Under the pieces are notes generated by a model. That model did not search any database. It saw only the letters and a list, made by a program, of their open reading frames with translations, and was not told the origin of the DNA. 64,000 bases of DNA from Stichopus chloronotus (Eukaryota > Echinodermata > Holothuroidea > Aspidochirotida > Stichopodidae), in assembly GCA_021234535.1 (NCBI GenBank), contig CM037830.1:7443252-7507251 (forward strand), read 5' to 3'. Position numbers and translations under genes: made by a program. Below, piece after piece: positions 24,801 to 35,330 of the stretch. Position 1 is the first letter of the stretch. Each line of letters begins with the position of its first letter.

Positions 24801-26768
24801 TTGACTTGGATTACGTTGAGGTACACAGGGTGAAAGCCTTCAAGTTTCAGACAACGCCACTGTCGCCAGCAGGGTTAACGATAGAACAGGGTAGCGAAGC
24901 AACAGACGTCAGCACGGAGGTTGCCTACATGCCTAGCAGACAGGCAAGTGTCTCAAGCACCAGTTCGTGGAATCTAGACTGGCGAAATATCGGATCAGCC
25001 GGACATTGATGTCAGGTACTTGAACTTCAAACAATTCATTGTTGTTGTAGAATGATGCTCTCCACTTGAAGGCCTCTCTGTCACCCATTCAACAGTTCAG
25101 GGTCCCTTAACAAAACAGTTTACTATTTCAAGTTTGATTTTTGGTGTGAAAGGCAGACTTACCATTCAGATTTGTATGTTCAAAGAAATCGATACAGCAA
25201 GTTTCATTTTCGTTTGGCACACATCTATTTGAGTCACATTTCAAGAGTATGTGCAGCTCTAGAGAAACGTAGATAAGAATAAAAAAACAGATGAAAAACT
25301 GACTCGGGAGTGTTCCTTAAACAAACAAGTGTGTCACAGAGGTTCTTATGTAGGATATTAAAGAAATGGAAACTGTGATTGTGAGGACAGATGGAGGAAC
25401 ACAAGGAATGAAAAATTTCTAGTCCCTGCAGCGACACATTTCATGTTGTCATTTTACCATTTAGTTAAAAGAAAAACAGTAAAAAGACAGAAAGAATCTG
25501 AGCATAAACTGGCAATGCAACTTACCAGTGAGACATATTTTAACTGCTTCCTAAAAGTATTGAATTAATAGCTTTCTTTAGGTCAACTTCTGTACTTCAG
25601 AGTTAGCAAACTGACTTTATTTGAAGAGTTGAGGTAAAACTTTTCCTTAGTCGTTTAGTTGGATTACAGTTGCAGTAGCTATTTGTTTAAAAGATTTGGC
25701 TGAGGTCCATTTGATGAGAACGTTGGCAATGTTTTTAAGACCGAACTAAATGTATCCTGGTGGAAGTCAGATAGGTCCTTCAGAGTAGACTCTCTCTAGT
25801 GACATAGAGAGAGGTTTGTTGGGGAAGCAGAAAAAAGCTTCTGACTCTCTTTCTCTCCTGCAATGTACAACATTCAGTAATTCTGCTCATAATAATATTT
25901 CTACTTATAATAATTATACTTATAATTCTACTTATAGCAAAGCACTCCAAACCAAATTTAAGCAGCTTGCAAGGGAAAACAGAGTTAATTAATACCCAGT
26001 GCATTGCTAGACTGCAGTGAGAGGGTCTTTCTACGCCTTGCTCATTCAGATTCATAATACTCAAAGCTTGAACCTGTTCAGTATGCCGTCGACAGTGTCA
26101 AGTTAAAGCAAGCCCTAATTTGTGCTTGTAGCTAGGAAGCTTTTATAACTGTTACTTAGTCTAGCTTGGACAAAAAGAGAGCTTTCTGGGTGTTTGAGCA
26201 TCTGTTTCATAACAAGATTGTGAGAGCATTGCATCCTTGTGTCCGTGTGTAGCTTGGAGCTTAGCAAGTAGTTTAACTCAGCAGTACCTCATTCAGTATT
26301 GCGTTTGGCGGACAATGCTTTGGTTGTTGGTGAACAGAAAGAGAACTTAAAGTTTCTTTAAGTTTCTTGTGAGTGAATTGTCAGTTTTGTTTTATCCTCT
26401 TTTGCTTATTTGTGTCCACTGATTTGGGTCATATCCTTTTTCATTTCATGAAATTTGTGACAAGACTTTCGCTGATTTAGTGAACAACTAGAGGCAAATA
26501 GAGGCAGTTGCCAGAGGTTGTTAGTGGTTACCAAATGTTGTAAACATTTCCCATACTTAAACATTAAAGTCAGCACTCCAGTTCAGTCATTACATCTTCA
26601 GCAGTACTAATACCGATGTGTAACATTATTTAACTAATTCTTTCATATGTTCTTTCCACGTACCATCTTTACTCTTCTAGGGTACACTGCCAACTAATTC
26701 AGCTCTTTGCTCGTGGTCCAGACATTCCTGAAAAGACGAAAGGCTCGAGTCTCTCGTGCTTCCATTGA
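785..26768 (+). CDS. CERK: Ceramide kinase, 3' nine exons (5' partial)
   Basis: Ceramide kinase transfers phosphate from ATP to ceramide to make ceramide-1-phosphate at Golgi and plasma membranes. Nine exons splice to about 379 residues: 785-848, 8797-8942, 15558-15632, 18254-18406, 19404-19509, 21841-21932, 23559-23761, 24800-25015, 26681-26768. All junctions are GT-AG and phases agree. Visible family marks are the nucleotide-binding loop GVGGDGTVNE, the IIPAGSTD segment, SVHHN, the CERK-specific CxxxCxxC motif (CRAGCLVC, across an exon junction), SPAAHLGNG and a C-terminal VHCQLIQLFARG strand. GSTD plus CxxxCxxC favour CERK over the paralogue CERKL. The N-terminal PH-domain exons are outside the window. 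One extra base near 24974-24980 breaks the frame before the last conserved segment. The downstream neighbour, G6PD, is convergent and unrelated in function. Confidence 0.93.
849..8796 (+). other. CERK intron, 7.9 kb
   Basis: AT-rich intron with T-rich tracts around 1711-1742 and 2434-2455. Reading frames here are short and have no recognisable protein features. I see no clear mobile element. Confidence 0.8.
8797..8942 (+). CDS. CERK: CERK exon with GGDG nucleotide-binding loop
   Basis: This 146-nt exon encodes IVGVGGDGTVNEIVNALL, then an acidic stretch and KLKIGIIPA. GGDG is the diacylglycerol-kinase-type ATP-binding loop. The acceptor is attattacag and the donor is gtgagt. The exon ends one base into the Gly codon of GSTD. 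Confidence 0.95.
8984..9088 (+). repeat. Short tandem repeat of AAAGCAGCAAT units
   Basis: Five units of about 20 bases share AAAGCAGCAAT or AAAGTGGCAAT, just downstream of a CERK exon donor. Confidence 0.75.
9230..9740 (-). mobile_element. Dispersed repeat family A, inverted copy in CERK intron
   Basis: In reverse complement it starts AAAGGTCATGTGACATGAAA and carries the same ordered blocks (TTTATTTCAAGGACAACTGA, GCTAACAAAAGAAATGCTG, CTCCACATCATCTG). The 3' end does not show the terminal repeat. Confidence 0.75.
10860..11135 (+). mobile_element. Dispersed repeat family A, 3' half copy
   Basis: It begins inside the family at CTTTATTTCAAGGACAATTG and continues through ATATCACTTGCCAATGTGG, TAACAAAAATACTGAC and GTGCAACACTTCATATCATC. 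The 5' half is missing. Confidence 0.65.
12100..12720. repeat. Degenerate tandem array, four units of about 150-200 bp
   Basis: Units are anchored by GCCAATTTTGCCCCAAAATT at about 12142, 12297, 12504 and 12657. A TATCTTGAGAGCTAATTG block and a TAGTAAAGAGAGT block recur between them. The following 202-bp inverted-repeat element starts just after the last unit. Confidence 0.8.
12839..13040. mobile_element. 202-bp inverted-repeat element (MITE-like), copy 1
   Basis: The ends are ACAATCTTGGACAAAATTGT and, in reverse complement, ACAATCTTGGACAAAATACT, both followed by TGGGACA. That makes near-perfect terminal inverted repeats of about 26 bp. An internal CAATGTTG / CAACATTG pair adds a second hairpin. 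A second copy lies about 1.8 kb downstream in the same orientation. The target duplication is unclear. Confidence 0.8.
13408..13647. mobile_element. Candidate MITE with CCACGTTCTACCAAA ends
   Basis: CCACGTTCTACCAAAATG at 13408 is matched in inverse by CATTTGGTAGAACGTGG at 13631-13647. The enclosed 200 bases contain another GGTAGAACGTT. Element length is about 240 bp. Only one copy is seen, so its mobility is inferred. Confidence 0.5.
14624..14825. mobile_element. 202-bp inverted-repeat element (MITE-like), copy 2
   Basis: Close copy of 12839-13040, same orientation and length, with scattered substitutions. The 3' end is CCAAGGTTGC where copy 1 has CCAAGATTGT. A CAG trinucleotide is found on both sides and could be a 3-bp target duplication, but copy 1 does not show it. 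Confidence 0.8.
15558..15632 (+). CDS. CERK: CERK exon with GSTD motif
   Basis: This 75-nt exon reads GSTDVIAFDTTGVNDP followed by VTSALQIAQ. It continues the catalytic domain, with the aspartate in GSTD as in CERK (CERKL has GSTN). The acceptor is tactgcag and the donor is gtgagt. Confidence 0.95.
15633..18253 (+). other. CERK intron, 2.6 kb
   Basis: It holds the GGATAGTAC minisatellite at 16677-17020. Nothing else is recognised. Confidence 0.8.
16677..17020 (+). repeat. Minisatellite, TTTGGATAGTACYRTCTC units
   Basis: Roughly 17 to 20 diverged units of about 18-19 bases, such as CTTTGGATAGTACTGTCT, run in tandem. Confidence 0.85.
18254..18406 (+). CDS. CERK: CERK exon with SVHHN and GYGFFGD
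   Basis: This 153-nt exon encodes GFSVGLDICSVHHNNYLLRY then LSFLGYGFFGDVVKESE and RWMGPNRYGLAG. It is very close to the vertebrate CERK core (SSVHHN, LLGYGFYGD). The acceptor is gaatccag and the donor is gtaagt. Confidence 0.95.
18407..19403 (+). other. CERK intron, 1.0 kb
   Basis: I see no recognisable feature in this intron. Confidence 0.75.
19404..19509 (+). CDS. CERK: CERK exon, first half of CxxxCxxC
   Basis: This 106-nt exon encodes FMKYMGNRSYHGIVSYLP and ends SEICRAG. The first cysteine of the CxxxCxxC motif lies here and the other two in the next exon. The acceptor is gacctacag and the donor is gtaaga. Phase is 2 at the 3' end. Confidence 0.93.
19510..21840 (+). other. CERK intron, 2.3 kb, mostly LINE remnant
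   Basis: A same-strand LINE-like remnant fills about 19680-21035. The rest (21036-21840) has no confident feature. Confidence 0.8.
19680..21035 (+). mobile_element. Degenerate LINE-type retrotransposon, reverse-transcriptase and 3' end
   Basis: Broken frames read KVIPIFKK, then SNYRPICVLPVVSKI, then WFTSYLSSNKQSVYVN, then GVP-stop-GSI at the place of the conserved GVPQGSI. Further on come INHVSKTLGSRLTLYRRI, GYCSLIWSSSTKGNLERIEK and LLKSAAR, then the RT-downstream tail ICALRSTSTVNLFMPRGNT and VKEWN-x-LP. These are standard landmarks of CR1/L2/Jockey-like LINEs. The palm segment between SKI and WF is missing, pointing to an internal deletion. It ends in an (AATG/AATA)n tail at 20985-21033. 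It is dead: it has many stops and frameshifts. Confidence 0.85.
21841..21932 (+). CDS. CERK: CERK exon completing CxxxCxxC
   Basis: This 92-nt exon reads CLVCKEKGEYIPLSSEDV and then an Asn/Ser-rich linker ending STAK. With the preceding exon it forms CRAGCLVC, the CxxxCxxC motif reported as essential in CERK. The acceptor is ttcctttcag and the donor is gtttgt, a weaker-than-consensus GT site. Confidence 0.9.
22244..22337 (+). repeat. 47-bp direct duplication
   Basis: AGATCACCTTATTACARTAC followed by AATATATAATGRGACAATG occurs twice in tandem, 47 bases apart, with few differences. It looks like a recent slip duplication. Confidence 0.9.
22564..22672 (+). repeat. Dispersed repeat family B, copy 1
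   Basis: About 110 bases from CAGGTACCCGACCGAC through GACCCGGTTCTGAAA and GGATC to TGTATGTGTGGTAAAA. An inverted relative lies at 57345-57452. It is more GC-rich than its surroundings at the left end. Confidence 0.6.
22992..23515. mobile_element. hAT-like non-autonomous DNA transposon, 524 bp
   Basis: The left end CAGTGTTTCTCAAAGTGG and the right end AGAGAACCACTG form imperfect terminal inverted repeats of the CAGTGGTTCTCAA type common at hAT ends. Flanks CTTTAAAC and CTTAAGAC look like an 8-bp target duplication with two mismatches, the hAT length. No transposase frame is visible inside. It ends 43 bases before a CERK exon, so it forms the region upstream of that acceptor. Confidence 0.75.
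23559..23761 (+). CDS. CERK: CERK exon with SPAAHLGNG and basic helix
   Basis: This 203-nt exon encodes MWEMRHGEFNAINAAILS, then APGGVSPAAHLGNG, DLVLVKRCSR and LQYLRYMLRIAL. The last part is a basic amphipathic helix at the place where calmodulin binding has been described in mammalian CERK; function here is inferred only by position. The acceptor is tgattcag and the donor is gtaagt. An hAT-like element ends 43 bases upstream of it. Confidence 0.93.
23762..24799 (+). other. CERK intron, 1.0 kb
   Basis: A G run near 23998-24006 and a (GT)8 run ending three bases before the exon are the only features seen. Confidence 0.8.
24781..24796 (+). repeat. (GT)8 microsatellite next to a splice acceptor
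   Basis: Eight GT units lie directly before the CAG acceptor of the CERK exon at 24800, replacing most of the usual pyrimidine tract. A T-rich run precedes it. Confidence 0.95.
24800..25015 (+). CDS. CERK: CERK penultimate exon, contains apparent +1 frameshift
   Basis: The exon starts LDLDYVEVHRVKAFKFQ and continues through a Ser/Thr-rich linker to SSWNLD. The open frame then reads WRNIGSAGH and stops at 25007-25009. Dropping one base near 24974-24980 gives GEISDQPDIDVR, which resembles the end of human CERK and splices in frame to VHCQLIQLFARG in the next exon. The acceptor abuts a (GT)8 run, and the donor is gtactt after GTCAG. I read the stop as a lesion or assembly indel, not as the natural end. 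Confidence 0.85.
25016..26680 (+). other. CERK last intron, 1.7 kb
   Basis: I see no recognisable gene or repeat. The open frame on the minus strand at 25780-26064 has no protein-like features. Confidence 0.75.
26681..26768 (+). CDS. CERK: CERK terminal coding exon
   Basis: This 88-nt exon (acceptor actcttctag) encodes VHCQLIQLFARGPDIPEK, then TKGSSLSCFH and a TGA stop at 26766-26768. VHCQL and LFARG are conserved at the C-terminus of vertebrate CERK. It is reached in frame only if the extra base in the preceding exon is ignored. Confidence 0.88.
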
Positions 26769-29700
26769 AAGAGACAATTCCATTCTATGTAACAAGCTGC
26801 CTTAATGAAATGACTTCCATCTTAGAAAGCAGGGCCTTAGATTGTTCGGACCCCTTCAGAGGCGAAGACCGGTGGCATCCCACGATGGTTTGTTGGAGAT
26901 GTGAGAAGGATTCGGGTAATGCTTGATGGAATGATGGGAGACAGGGTGCACTTCACATGAAACTTTCAGTGGCTTCACCAGTGTGTACTCTTAATGTGAA
27001 TCCATGTAAACAAATGACGTTTGCCATCTTCATTTCTGTTCACTGGAGTTATCAGTACGTGCGACGACAGATCGTTCAGCAGTCGAGTACCACAACATGA
27101 TGACAGCTCTTCGATAAGGATCATGGTACGGTTCGATCACCACTATTTGTCCTGACTGCCAAGATGCAGGAGTCTAAGTCTGTGCGTGTGTTTGTTCGGG
27201 TATGTGTGTGAGTGTTTGTGGAGCACTGCAAGATTCAGGTTTAAATTGAATATTTATTTGGATGAAAATTAAAATTACTTTCGGAAATTTCTTTGAATTT
27301 GCTCATTAGTTGTAGTGACAGACATTGAAGGGAAGCTCAAGAAACGTCTCAGGGTTTTGACCAAAGATGAAGTGCAAAAGTTGATAAAATTGTATCGAGA
27401 GCAAACTGTGCTTTTCTTTCTAATATTTATTCCCACAATTTCAAATCAGATCTATTTTTAAATTTGTGTGACTGTTTCAGGTAGCTACCGTGTAGCTGCA
27501 AACATCATCAACCCTACTGTTATAGTGGTGCCATAATTTTATAGAATTTGATGTAGCTAAAATTATAGCTATGGCTAGAAGTTGAGCAGCCACAAATTTA
27601 CTCTATGTTTTAAATCCTTTGACTCCTTGATCAGCCGATTGTTTTTATTTAAAGATTCTTACTTTTACAAAAATTCTGGTCTTATCAACCAATGCTCATA
27701 GTTCCACTGCAAAATTCAGAATGAAATTTCTACTGTCTGACCCAGGTAGCAGTAGGCTAGCAAGGGACCATAAAGTGACCACAAATTTAGGGGTTTGTCT
27801 TCACCCCAAGTGAAGGAGAAACACCTTTGTTACCCTCCTTCACCACGTTCTCATGGACTGGGGCTGGAAAGTAGAGAAAAAGGATAGATCAAAGTGTTTG
27901 TGCCAAATATTTTGCCAAACAGTGTCATATACCTTCTACTTACCTTAGTGATACTGATTGTGTCTTCGACCTGTTAGAACCAATTATTATGAAAGCCTCC
28001 TTGGGGTGGAATACCACACCAGTGATTTTATAGATGAATTGCTCCAGTGACTATCAATGAGAAGCTGTTCAGAGGCCATACTCCCAACTCAAAACTTCAG
28101 TTTTCTACATTTTAACAGAGGTCATCAGTAGTTTTTTTGGAAGATATACACATGCCGTCAAATGCGGAATAACTTTTTGCAGCATTGGTACCAACATGTG
28201 TGACATTGTTGACATATTAAAGAAGTTTCATGCATTTCGCCAGTTCCACCAGGGAAGCTAAGGTCCCGAATAGTACAGGCAAGAACTGATGTATCTCTCA
28301 ACGGGCTCAGGAAACATAAAGGGATGGAGACAGAGGGGCAACTCTGCATGAAATCTCCTGCAACTGAGAAAGACTACCAGAGAGATTTTCGTTTATTACT
28401 TAAGTGGCTTTGAGCATTGCAATATGATACTCATTTTCAGAATTTTGATAGCTGTACCCGAAACGTCTCGAGAACATTCATGAGGAAATTCTTAGGAATT
28501 GTATCAAAGATTTTATCATTGATTGACTGAGATGACGACGCAGTCATGACTCTTAATACCAGATTGATCAACAATATCTCTTACTTTACACTATCTGCTG
28601 CTACTACTATCTTCCTGGGACAGACCATGTTTGTTGTCCAGAAATCATTGGACATTCTAACTTTTTTAGCATAAATTAGTTTGTACTTGCTCAGTAAAAG
28701 AGTTGCCACTTGTTTTTGGATGTGTTTAATTTAGGTTTTTTTTTGTTCTGGTGTTTTTTTTGTGTTTTTTTTTGAGGTGGCGATTTGTGGTGTTTTTGAT
28801 GTGTGTCGTTTAGTTTTGGGGGTGGGTCTAACTTTTGGGGTGTGTGTTTGGCATGTGTGTGTGACTGTCTCTTTATTTTCTTTTTTTTGTTCTTTGTTTT
28901 TCTTAATTTTGAAGTCAAGTTGATGGTGGCTTGTTAAAAGTTATCACACATTTGAAACTTAAATGAATATTCATATATTTTTAAGTTGACATATATGCAC
29001 GCTACATCAGTTATGTAACAATGGCATTTTCTTCTTAGTTTTTAGTGTTTTTAATATGATCATAAGTATATTTACCATAATAACTGCTGTACAAAACATC
29101 ATACCTTGCATCAAAACATGAAATTTGCAATTGAAATTTAGTAATGAATTATACATACTTCGATACCAATTTAGTAGTCCTTGAGTTTGAAAACAGTAAA
29201 ATTGCTTTTCGTCATAGTCAGGAGGCATTCATCACAGAGAGTCAAATACAACTTGTTGACCTGATGGTATTATCCACTACTGATGATTTACAAGAGAGTA
29301 AATGGATTTGTAAAACTCTGAAGGAAGGTGATTTTACAAACCATAATGCTTTTGATGATATCACTATTTGGATGATGGTGTGTGTGTTTTCATTTATGGG
29401 TGATGCCCAGCTAGCAAACTCAATAGCTCATGAGAAGAACCTTGGATATGTCTCGTTGTTGTGGTGATGTGCAATATTTCAGTCTATTGTGATCAGAACT
29501 GGTCAAGGGTCATTTTGTGTCAATTGGAACTGTACTTTGAGAACCTCGTCAACACACTAGTATCTCTAAAGCGGCATGAATGCGAAGAGGATATGGGATG
29601 TTTTATTCTTTGGTTTGTTTGGAAGTTTGAGGGCCTTTTCCACCTTTGGCTTTGGAGGGCAAAGGTCATTTGGGGTGGAGAAGGGTGGAATTGTCAGTTG

Positions 29701-32700
29701 ATGCATTAGTGCTGAGCTACCTATTACTTACTATGTTAGGTAAGCAGTAGCTGTTGTTGGGATGTATTCTTTGGCACATCCACGTTTTTTCGGTTTTAGC
29801 TCGAAGTCAATCTATGAAAATACATCAGTGCAGCACTGTATGTCAGATGGTCAAGGTTAGGCCTACTGTATGTCAGCAAAGCCACAAGGCATTATAGTTA
29901 AAACTGTCTTGGGCTGGTGGCATTGCAGGAATAGAGGCTATGATTTAGATCCTGCTATCGTTGATTGGATCAGGTCGATTGATTGGGATAGATGTAACAA
30001 TATGAAAGCCCTTTGATCTTTCATTAATGCTCAGGATAGTGTACATTGAACACGGGCTGTTAACAATATTATGACAAGTTTGATTTGAGAAAAGTCTGTC
30101 TTGGAAAAAGTAATTATATTATATCACAAGTAAGTTTACTTTAGAATTTCTTTGAAGATTGTTTCTTTATTCATCAGCTGATTATCTAAATTACCATATG
30201 AAATATAGTATAAAGTATGAGATTATTCAATTTTTTTTGGTCAAAAGTCGAGTTTTGTCAAGTTTTAATTTTATATAACTATTTTTACATTAAGGATGAA
30301 TTCCTTGGATCATACATTGCAGTATTCAGCAGCTGTTCTCATCGTGAACATACTAGTCGTCTCCTACGAGGTCTTCGCACTTTGGCATTTTCAGTGAATT
30401 TGCAGGTCTCCGATCATCTTTGATGGCAAGTTTGGTTTAAAATATTTTGCTTAAACAAGGTAGTGTGTACAAGCCGATACAGATAGCCTACGTCTGGGGA
30501 AAGTTGCAATATGGTCGAAGTGATGATACCGTACACCCGATCTGAGGAGATTTGGATTAATATCAATAACCATGCAGAATGTACATTTTATTTGTGGGTA
30601 ACTCCAGTCCATAGTCAATCCGGTGCAGAGGTACCTGAAGAAGTAACTATGGTGAGCCATTGAGTTTGTTGTGAGGTCATAGAACATTTTGCCTTGCATG
30701 TTAACAAAACAGCATTAATTTTAACATATGGGCATGACAAGGACATGTTTTTTTTGGAAAAAGTAACATTTTAAGATTTCTTTTGGTCACATGTATTATA
30801 CGCATTAACGAAACTGGATCTGGGTTAGCAGTATCAGAAGCGGGTCCTTACATCGTTGGTCGTAGTGCACATACTGTAACTGCTTGTAGTAAAACAAAGG
30901 TGGCAGCTAGACCTTCATGTGCTATTTCAAATATTATAACAAGTGTATATATATCCAGTTGTAGTATGACTGAAGTATTCATGGTATTCATGATTATTGT
31001 AGAAATACTGGAAGGGAAAAGCCAGGAACTGCATTTACATGACCCAACAGAACTATTAAACCCCTCCTTTTATGAATTGCCCTATTATCTGTAGTATTGT
31101 CAAATAGTCATACTGCGCAGAAAAAATGTTCAAAGAAATTGCATTTATCTGACAGTTGGCAGAGGCAGGGAGGGGAAGGGGGACATGGGTTGAATAACAG
31201 TGCACTTTTAAGTATTAATCTACTACTTGCAACTCTAATTTGTTTTCACCTCCGAAGCAGTCCTTATCTCTGTACACGACATTTCACTTCCATTGTTGTG
31301 AAATAATTATCGTTCTAGACTGTGGTTGACCATATGATTTACTATTGTGATGTGTGTGGGTCACTGTGCAAGATCCTGAGGACTGTGTACCTATCAGGTG
31401 GTCAATGGCTTTGAGCTGTTCCTATTCCCTTAGTATTCATAACAATCCCTAAATGACTTATACTGCGTTGAGGGGTTTCATAGTGCTTTCAATCAGTGGC
31501 AGCTTGAGCGAGTTGGTTTGGAAAACAACTGGGACAAAATTCTGCATTTTTCATTTACAAAGTCAGATCATAAAAGCCTAGTTAAGTTCTACATAATATC
31601 TTGCCAGCACTATTATTTAATTATTCACTGTATCCCATCAGCAGAATGTAGCTGGATATTATCGGACATCACAGATTGGCATTCCGCCTTACCAAAAGGA
31701 CTGACGGAAGTTTTGCTTTTACTTTTGTTTTGATTTCGCTTTTGAGATTCCCATGTGCCACTTTGTTTCATTTTCTCATATTTTCTTTGATAAGCCTTGA
31801 TTTCAATTTTCTGTATCTTCATTCATGTATATTTTCTTGATTTTTCTTTTTTTCCCTTTCAAATTAGCTACCTATGACTAACGTTCCAAGATTAATTTGT
31901 TAACTTAAAAAAGTCAGTGTTTAAAGCACTTGCTGCTTTAAAGGTGACACTTTCACAAAAGTTGTACATCTTAACAGCATACGTATTTATATAGCATAGT
32001 ATGGCAATAATGGTTATGACTCAAAAAGAAAAATCCACCGAATTCTGGATAGCAGCCAATTTGGGGTTGTATAACTCTTGCAAGAATTGTACATTGTCAG
32101 TTAATGTTTTATTCAATAACACCAACTACCTGAGGATTATCATATTTTGAACATAGTTCTGTAAGTTGGGCAATGGAAGGCAAAAAGGAGACTGCATTCA
32201 CTGTGGTAGTACCAGACACTAAAAGTGTGAGATATTTTGTTTAAAATATCTTTAAAGCTTCTAGAAAAGCCACAGAATTGCCCAATGGGAACAGGGTGTA
32301 AGCTACTTTCATTCTTTAGAATTCCAGTTATGTCTCATTTTTTGTTTCAAGAGAAGTATTTTATCTCTATGCTTAAACTGCTTTCGGGAAGTTTTCTTTG
32401 TTAAATTACTCTAGACAAATTAGTTTCGGATTCTCTCATGCACTTTGCCCTAGTTTCTGAATTCACTTGTATACTAACAGATTTAAAAGTCCACACTGAC
32501 GTCGTCGCTGTAAGTAGGGTGATATTTTGGAAGATTCCTTTGCTGCCATTCCAAACACTCAAGTACTTCCTTTACTGTGTCATGACAATGCAGACATATT
32601 TCTACTTTATTTGCAAGGCTATGTAATTGTATATTTCTACTTTCAGAGACAAATATTTGTGAATGAATACAGAAAGAAATCACTTTTAATGCAAGAAGTT

Positions 32701-35330
32701 TATTCCTGCTCGTTAAGTAACTCTAACGAGATAGCGATGTTGATTGTGAATAAGCAACTGAAAGGACCATTTACTGGTTATAAAAAAAAAAACTGGTAAA
32801 ATTAAAAAAAACTCTATACTTAGTAAAAACTCTACCAATAGGATGAAATGTGTCATTAGGATGAATTAGTCTGAATTGAAAATAGAGATTATTATCATTT
32901 TCTGCCAGTTTACAGCAAGCATGCTAATAAGACATAACTGTGGAAGGTTCACAGTACAAGGATTACATTTAACGACAATATCCTCTTAGAATTTACTCCA
33001 AATTTACTGCACTTTTGGTCTGCTCAGATGGAAAGATGTAATAACATCTGAACCTATTTGCAATAAGCTTCTAGACAGATGTGAAAATTAGTCTAGTATG
33101 TGAGTGTTTTATTTGCTCTCATGTTTATTGTTCTTCCAGAATTCCAGATTTATGATTAAAACAATCTTTTTAACATTATTTTGGCCCAGGTTTTGAATGA
33201 CAGTAGTTGGTTGGAAGATTTTCCTGTCAACTTGAAACAGACTCTGTTGATCTTCCTGATCATATCTATCTCCCTCAATACCATTGGGTGTCTGCAAACA
33301 ACCAACTAGAAAGATTTTTGTAAGTCATTCTCTGACAGAGTGGTAGTGAGGTCATTGTACCACTATCACTTACCTCAAATAAGTGACCACAGGAGACAAT
33401 TTTCCAAACAAGTTTTGGCCATGAAGTTGCTATTGAAGTTAGACCATCAGCCAGTTACAGGAACAGGATAATAGCCAGCCAAAGGGGAAAAAAACTTAAC
33501 CATACTCTCAGCAATTAGTAGTAATTAGTCGCTGCTACAATTGTTGGGTTCATAACCAGTTGAGTGACTGTTAACGAGCTGCGGCTGAAAATATTTTCAT
33601 AAAGTTTCATAAAGCCGGTCACCAGTGATGTTTCCAATTGTGCTAGTTACGTGGTCAACTGGTTTTAGTTTTGAGATTCTAACAACCAACACGGTTGACT
33701 TGGAATGTGCTTAATAAAAACAGATACCAACGTCAGTCTCTACCTAGACCCCGAGGCTGGAATTCAGCCACTAATTCCCGAACTTTTGTCGTCGACATGT
33801 AAGGAGTAAGTGGAACCAACCATCATGGGTGCTTCTGGGAAGAGAGCAGGAGTACCGTTTCATTGGTCTTTCATGGCAGTATTTGCATTCATTGGAAAAT
33901 CTTCAAATTTAAATGTAAGACGATGGCAAACCTTGAACGAGAGCAAAAACACATTGCCTTCATCCTCTTTTCGCTGACATCCACCGATTCTGCGTAATAA
34001 ACATTTAAGCACCCAATGCGAGAAGACGGGTTGATTTGTTTTCATTAAATTGCATAGAAACACACACTAACCTAATGAGTCACTAATGAATATCAGCATT
34101 TGATTACGAGACTCCTTTCATTGCGACAGCTTCAAATGTTGTGATGTAATTCAAGAAACATCGGAAGGTAATTAAGATGTACCTAGACTCGACTCTAGCT
34201 AAAATGTACTGAAATATGAAATGAACTACCAGTAAAGACAATTGTTTCCATGACAACAAAAACGGTTCATTCAAATCTATCCTAACAAACGTATTTTGAA
34301 ACGTATCTAACGCTAAATGTACCTAAAGCCGTTTGTGTCTAAATTCTATTGTTACAGAACACTCAAAGTGTTTACAAAGCAGAAACTTGTACAAAGGGTA
34401 TCCACAACCAATGAAACAGCAGAATATGAGCTGATCAAAGTTTTGATGTTAGTTTCTATTAATCAACAAAAAATGTCATTTTTGTAAAACATTTCATGAT
34501 GGTCTCTGAAACAGTATGGTTCAGTTTGCTCCAAACACTGCATAGGATTAACTCACTGAAGAAATATTTCCAAATGCCTCTGTGGTAGTGCAGTATAAAT
34601 ATACTGTGAAAATGTGCTTCATGAACGCTTTGAATGGTGTTTGCTGATTTTACATTCTCCAAATTGCTCTTAAAGCAACATTAAGTACCTGGATGAAAAC
34701 TCATCTCCCAGCAGAAGTTGAGATTCTGTCATTAGTACTGGTCCTTGCAGTGGAATTACCTCGACAAATGCTAGTGAAAAAGTTTGATTACTTATAAAAG
34801 CAAAGTGACTAAAGGAATATTTGTAATTTCAGTTCTCATGAACAGTCGAAAGCCAAGCAGCTACAACCCCAAAAAGTAGTTTTGCTTAAATCTCTCACTT
34901 GAAATGTTCAAATGATCAAAATGACTCACAATGGCAGTGGAATATTCTTTGAGTGACTGTTCCTTCAGAAAAAGTCGTCTCGAAAAAGTGAGATACACAG
35001 AGGGAATCAATTCTCTGTTTATGAATATTCATGTCTCTTGGGTGATAAGTGAGAGTGAAACATAACACGGCATAGGATCTATTCAAACAACATCAAGTCT
35101 CCTGACCAAAGATAAATCCATTTGCTTGAACTAAAACAAAATCAACTTGCTGTTCTTGGAGTACATTTTGTGAAACTAAAAAGAAAAAAAAAACGTTACT
35201 AGAAATTTTGAAATGAATATAATTTCTTAATCAGATCCCATTACAAATGATACCCATATAGATTAATATAAAGATGATCTAAAAATATATAATTTGAAGT
35301 TCTGGATAATCCTATTCCATTTCTTTAAGT
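26769..35330. other. Convergent intergenic region with both 3' UTRs
   Basis: CERK (+) ends at 26768 and G6PD (-) ends at 35331, so this 8.6 kb holds their 3' UTRs and intergenic DNA. Neither polyadenylation site could be placed with confidence. An AATAAA on the minus strand at 33108-33113 and an ATTAAA on the plus strand near 27268 are only candidates. A G/T-only stretch lies near 28710-28905. Open frames here are short and unrecognised. Confidence 0.7.

Noticed and set aside
24944..24949. GC-AG donor GGCAAGT as an alternative end of the CERK exon that would bypass the frameshift
   Set aside because: It joins to the last exon out of phase and would remove WNLD and the conserved residues after it.
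29144..29709. Two consecutive plus-strand frames (107 and 82 codons) in the intergenic region
   Set aside because: They have no recognisable domain and no splice context. They could be part of a UTR or non-coding RNA, but nothing supports coding.
26769..35330. A third gene between CERK and G6PD
   Set aside because: No conserved protein segment or exon-like series was found on either strand.
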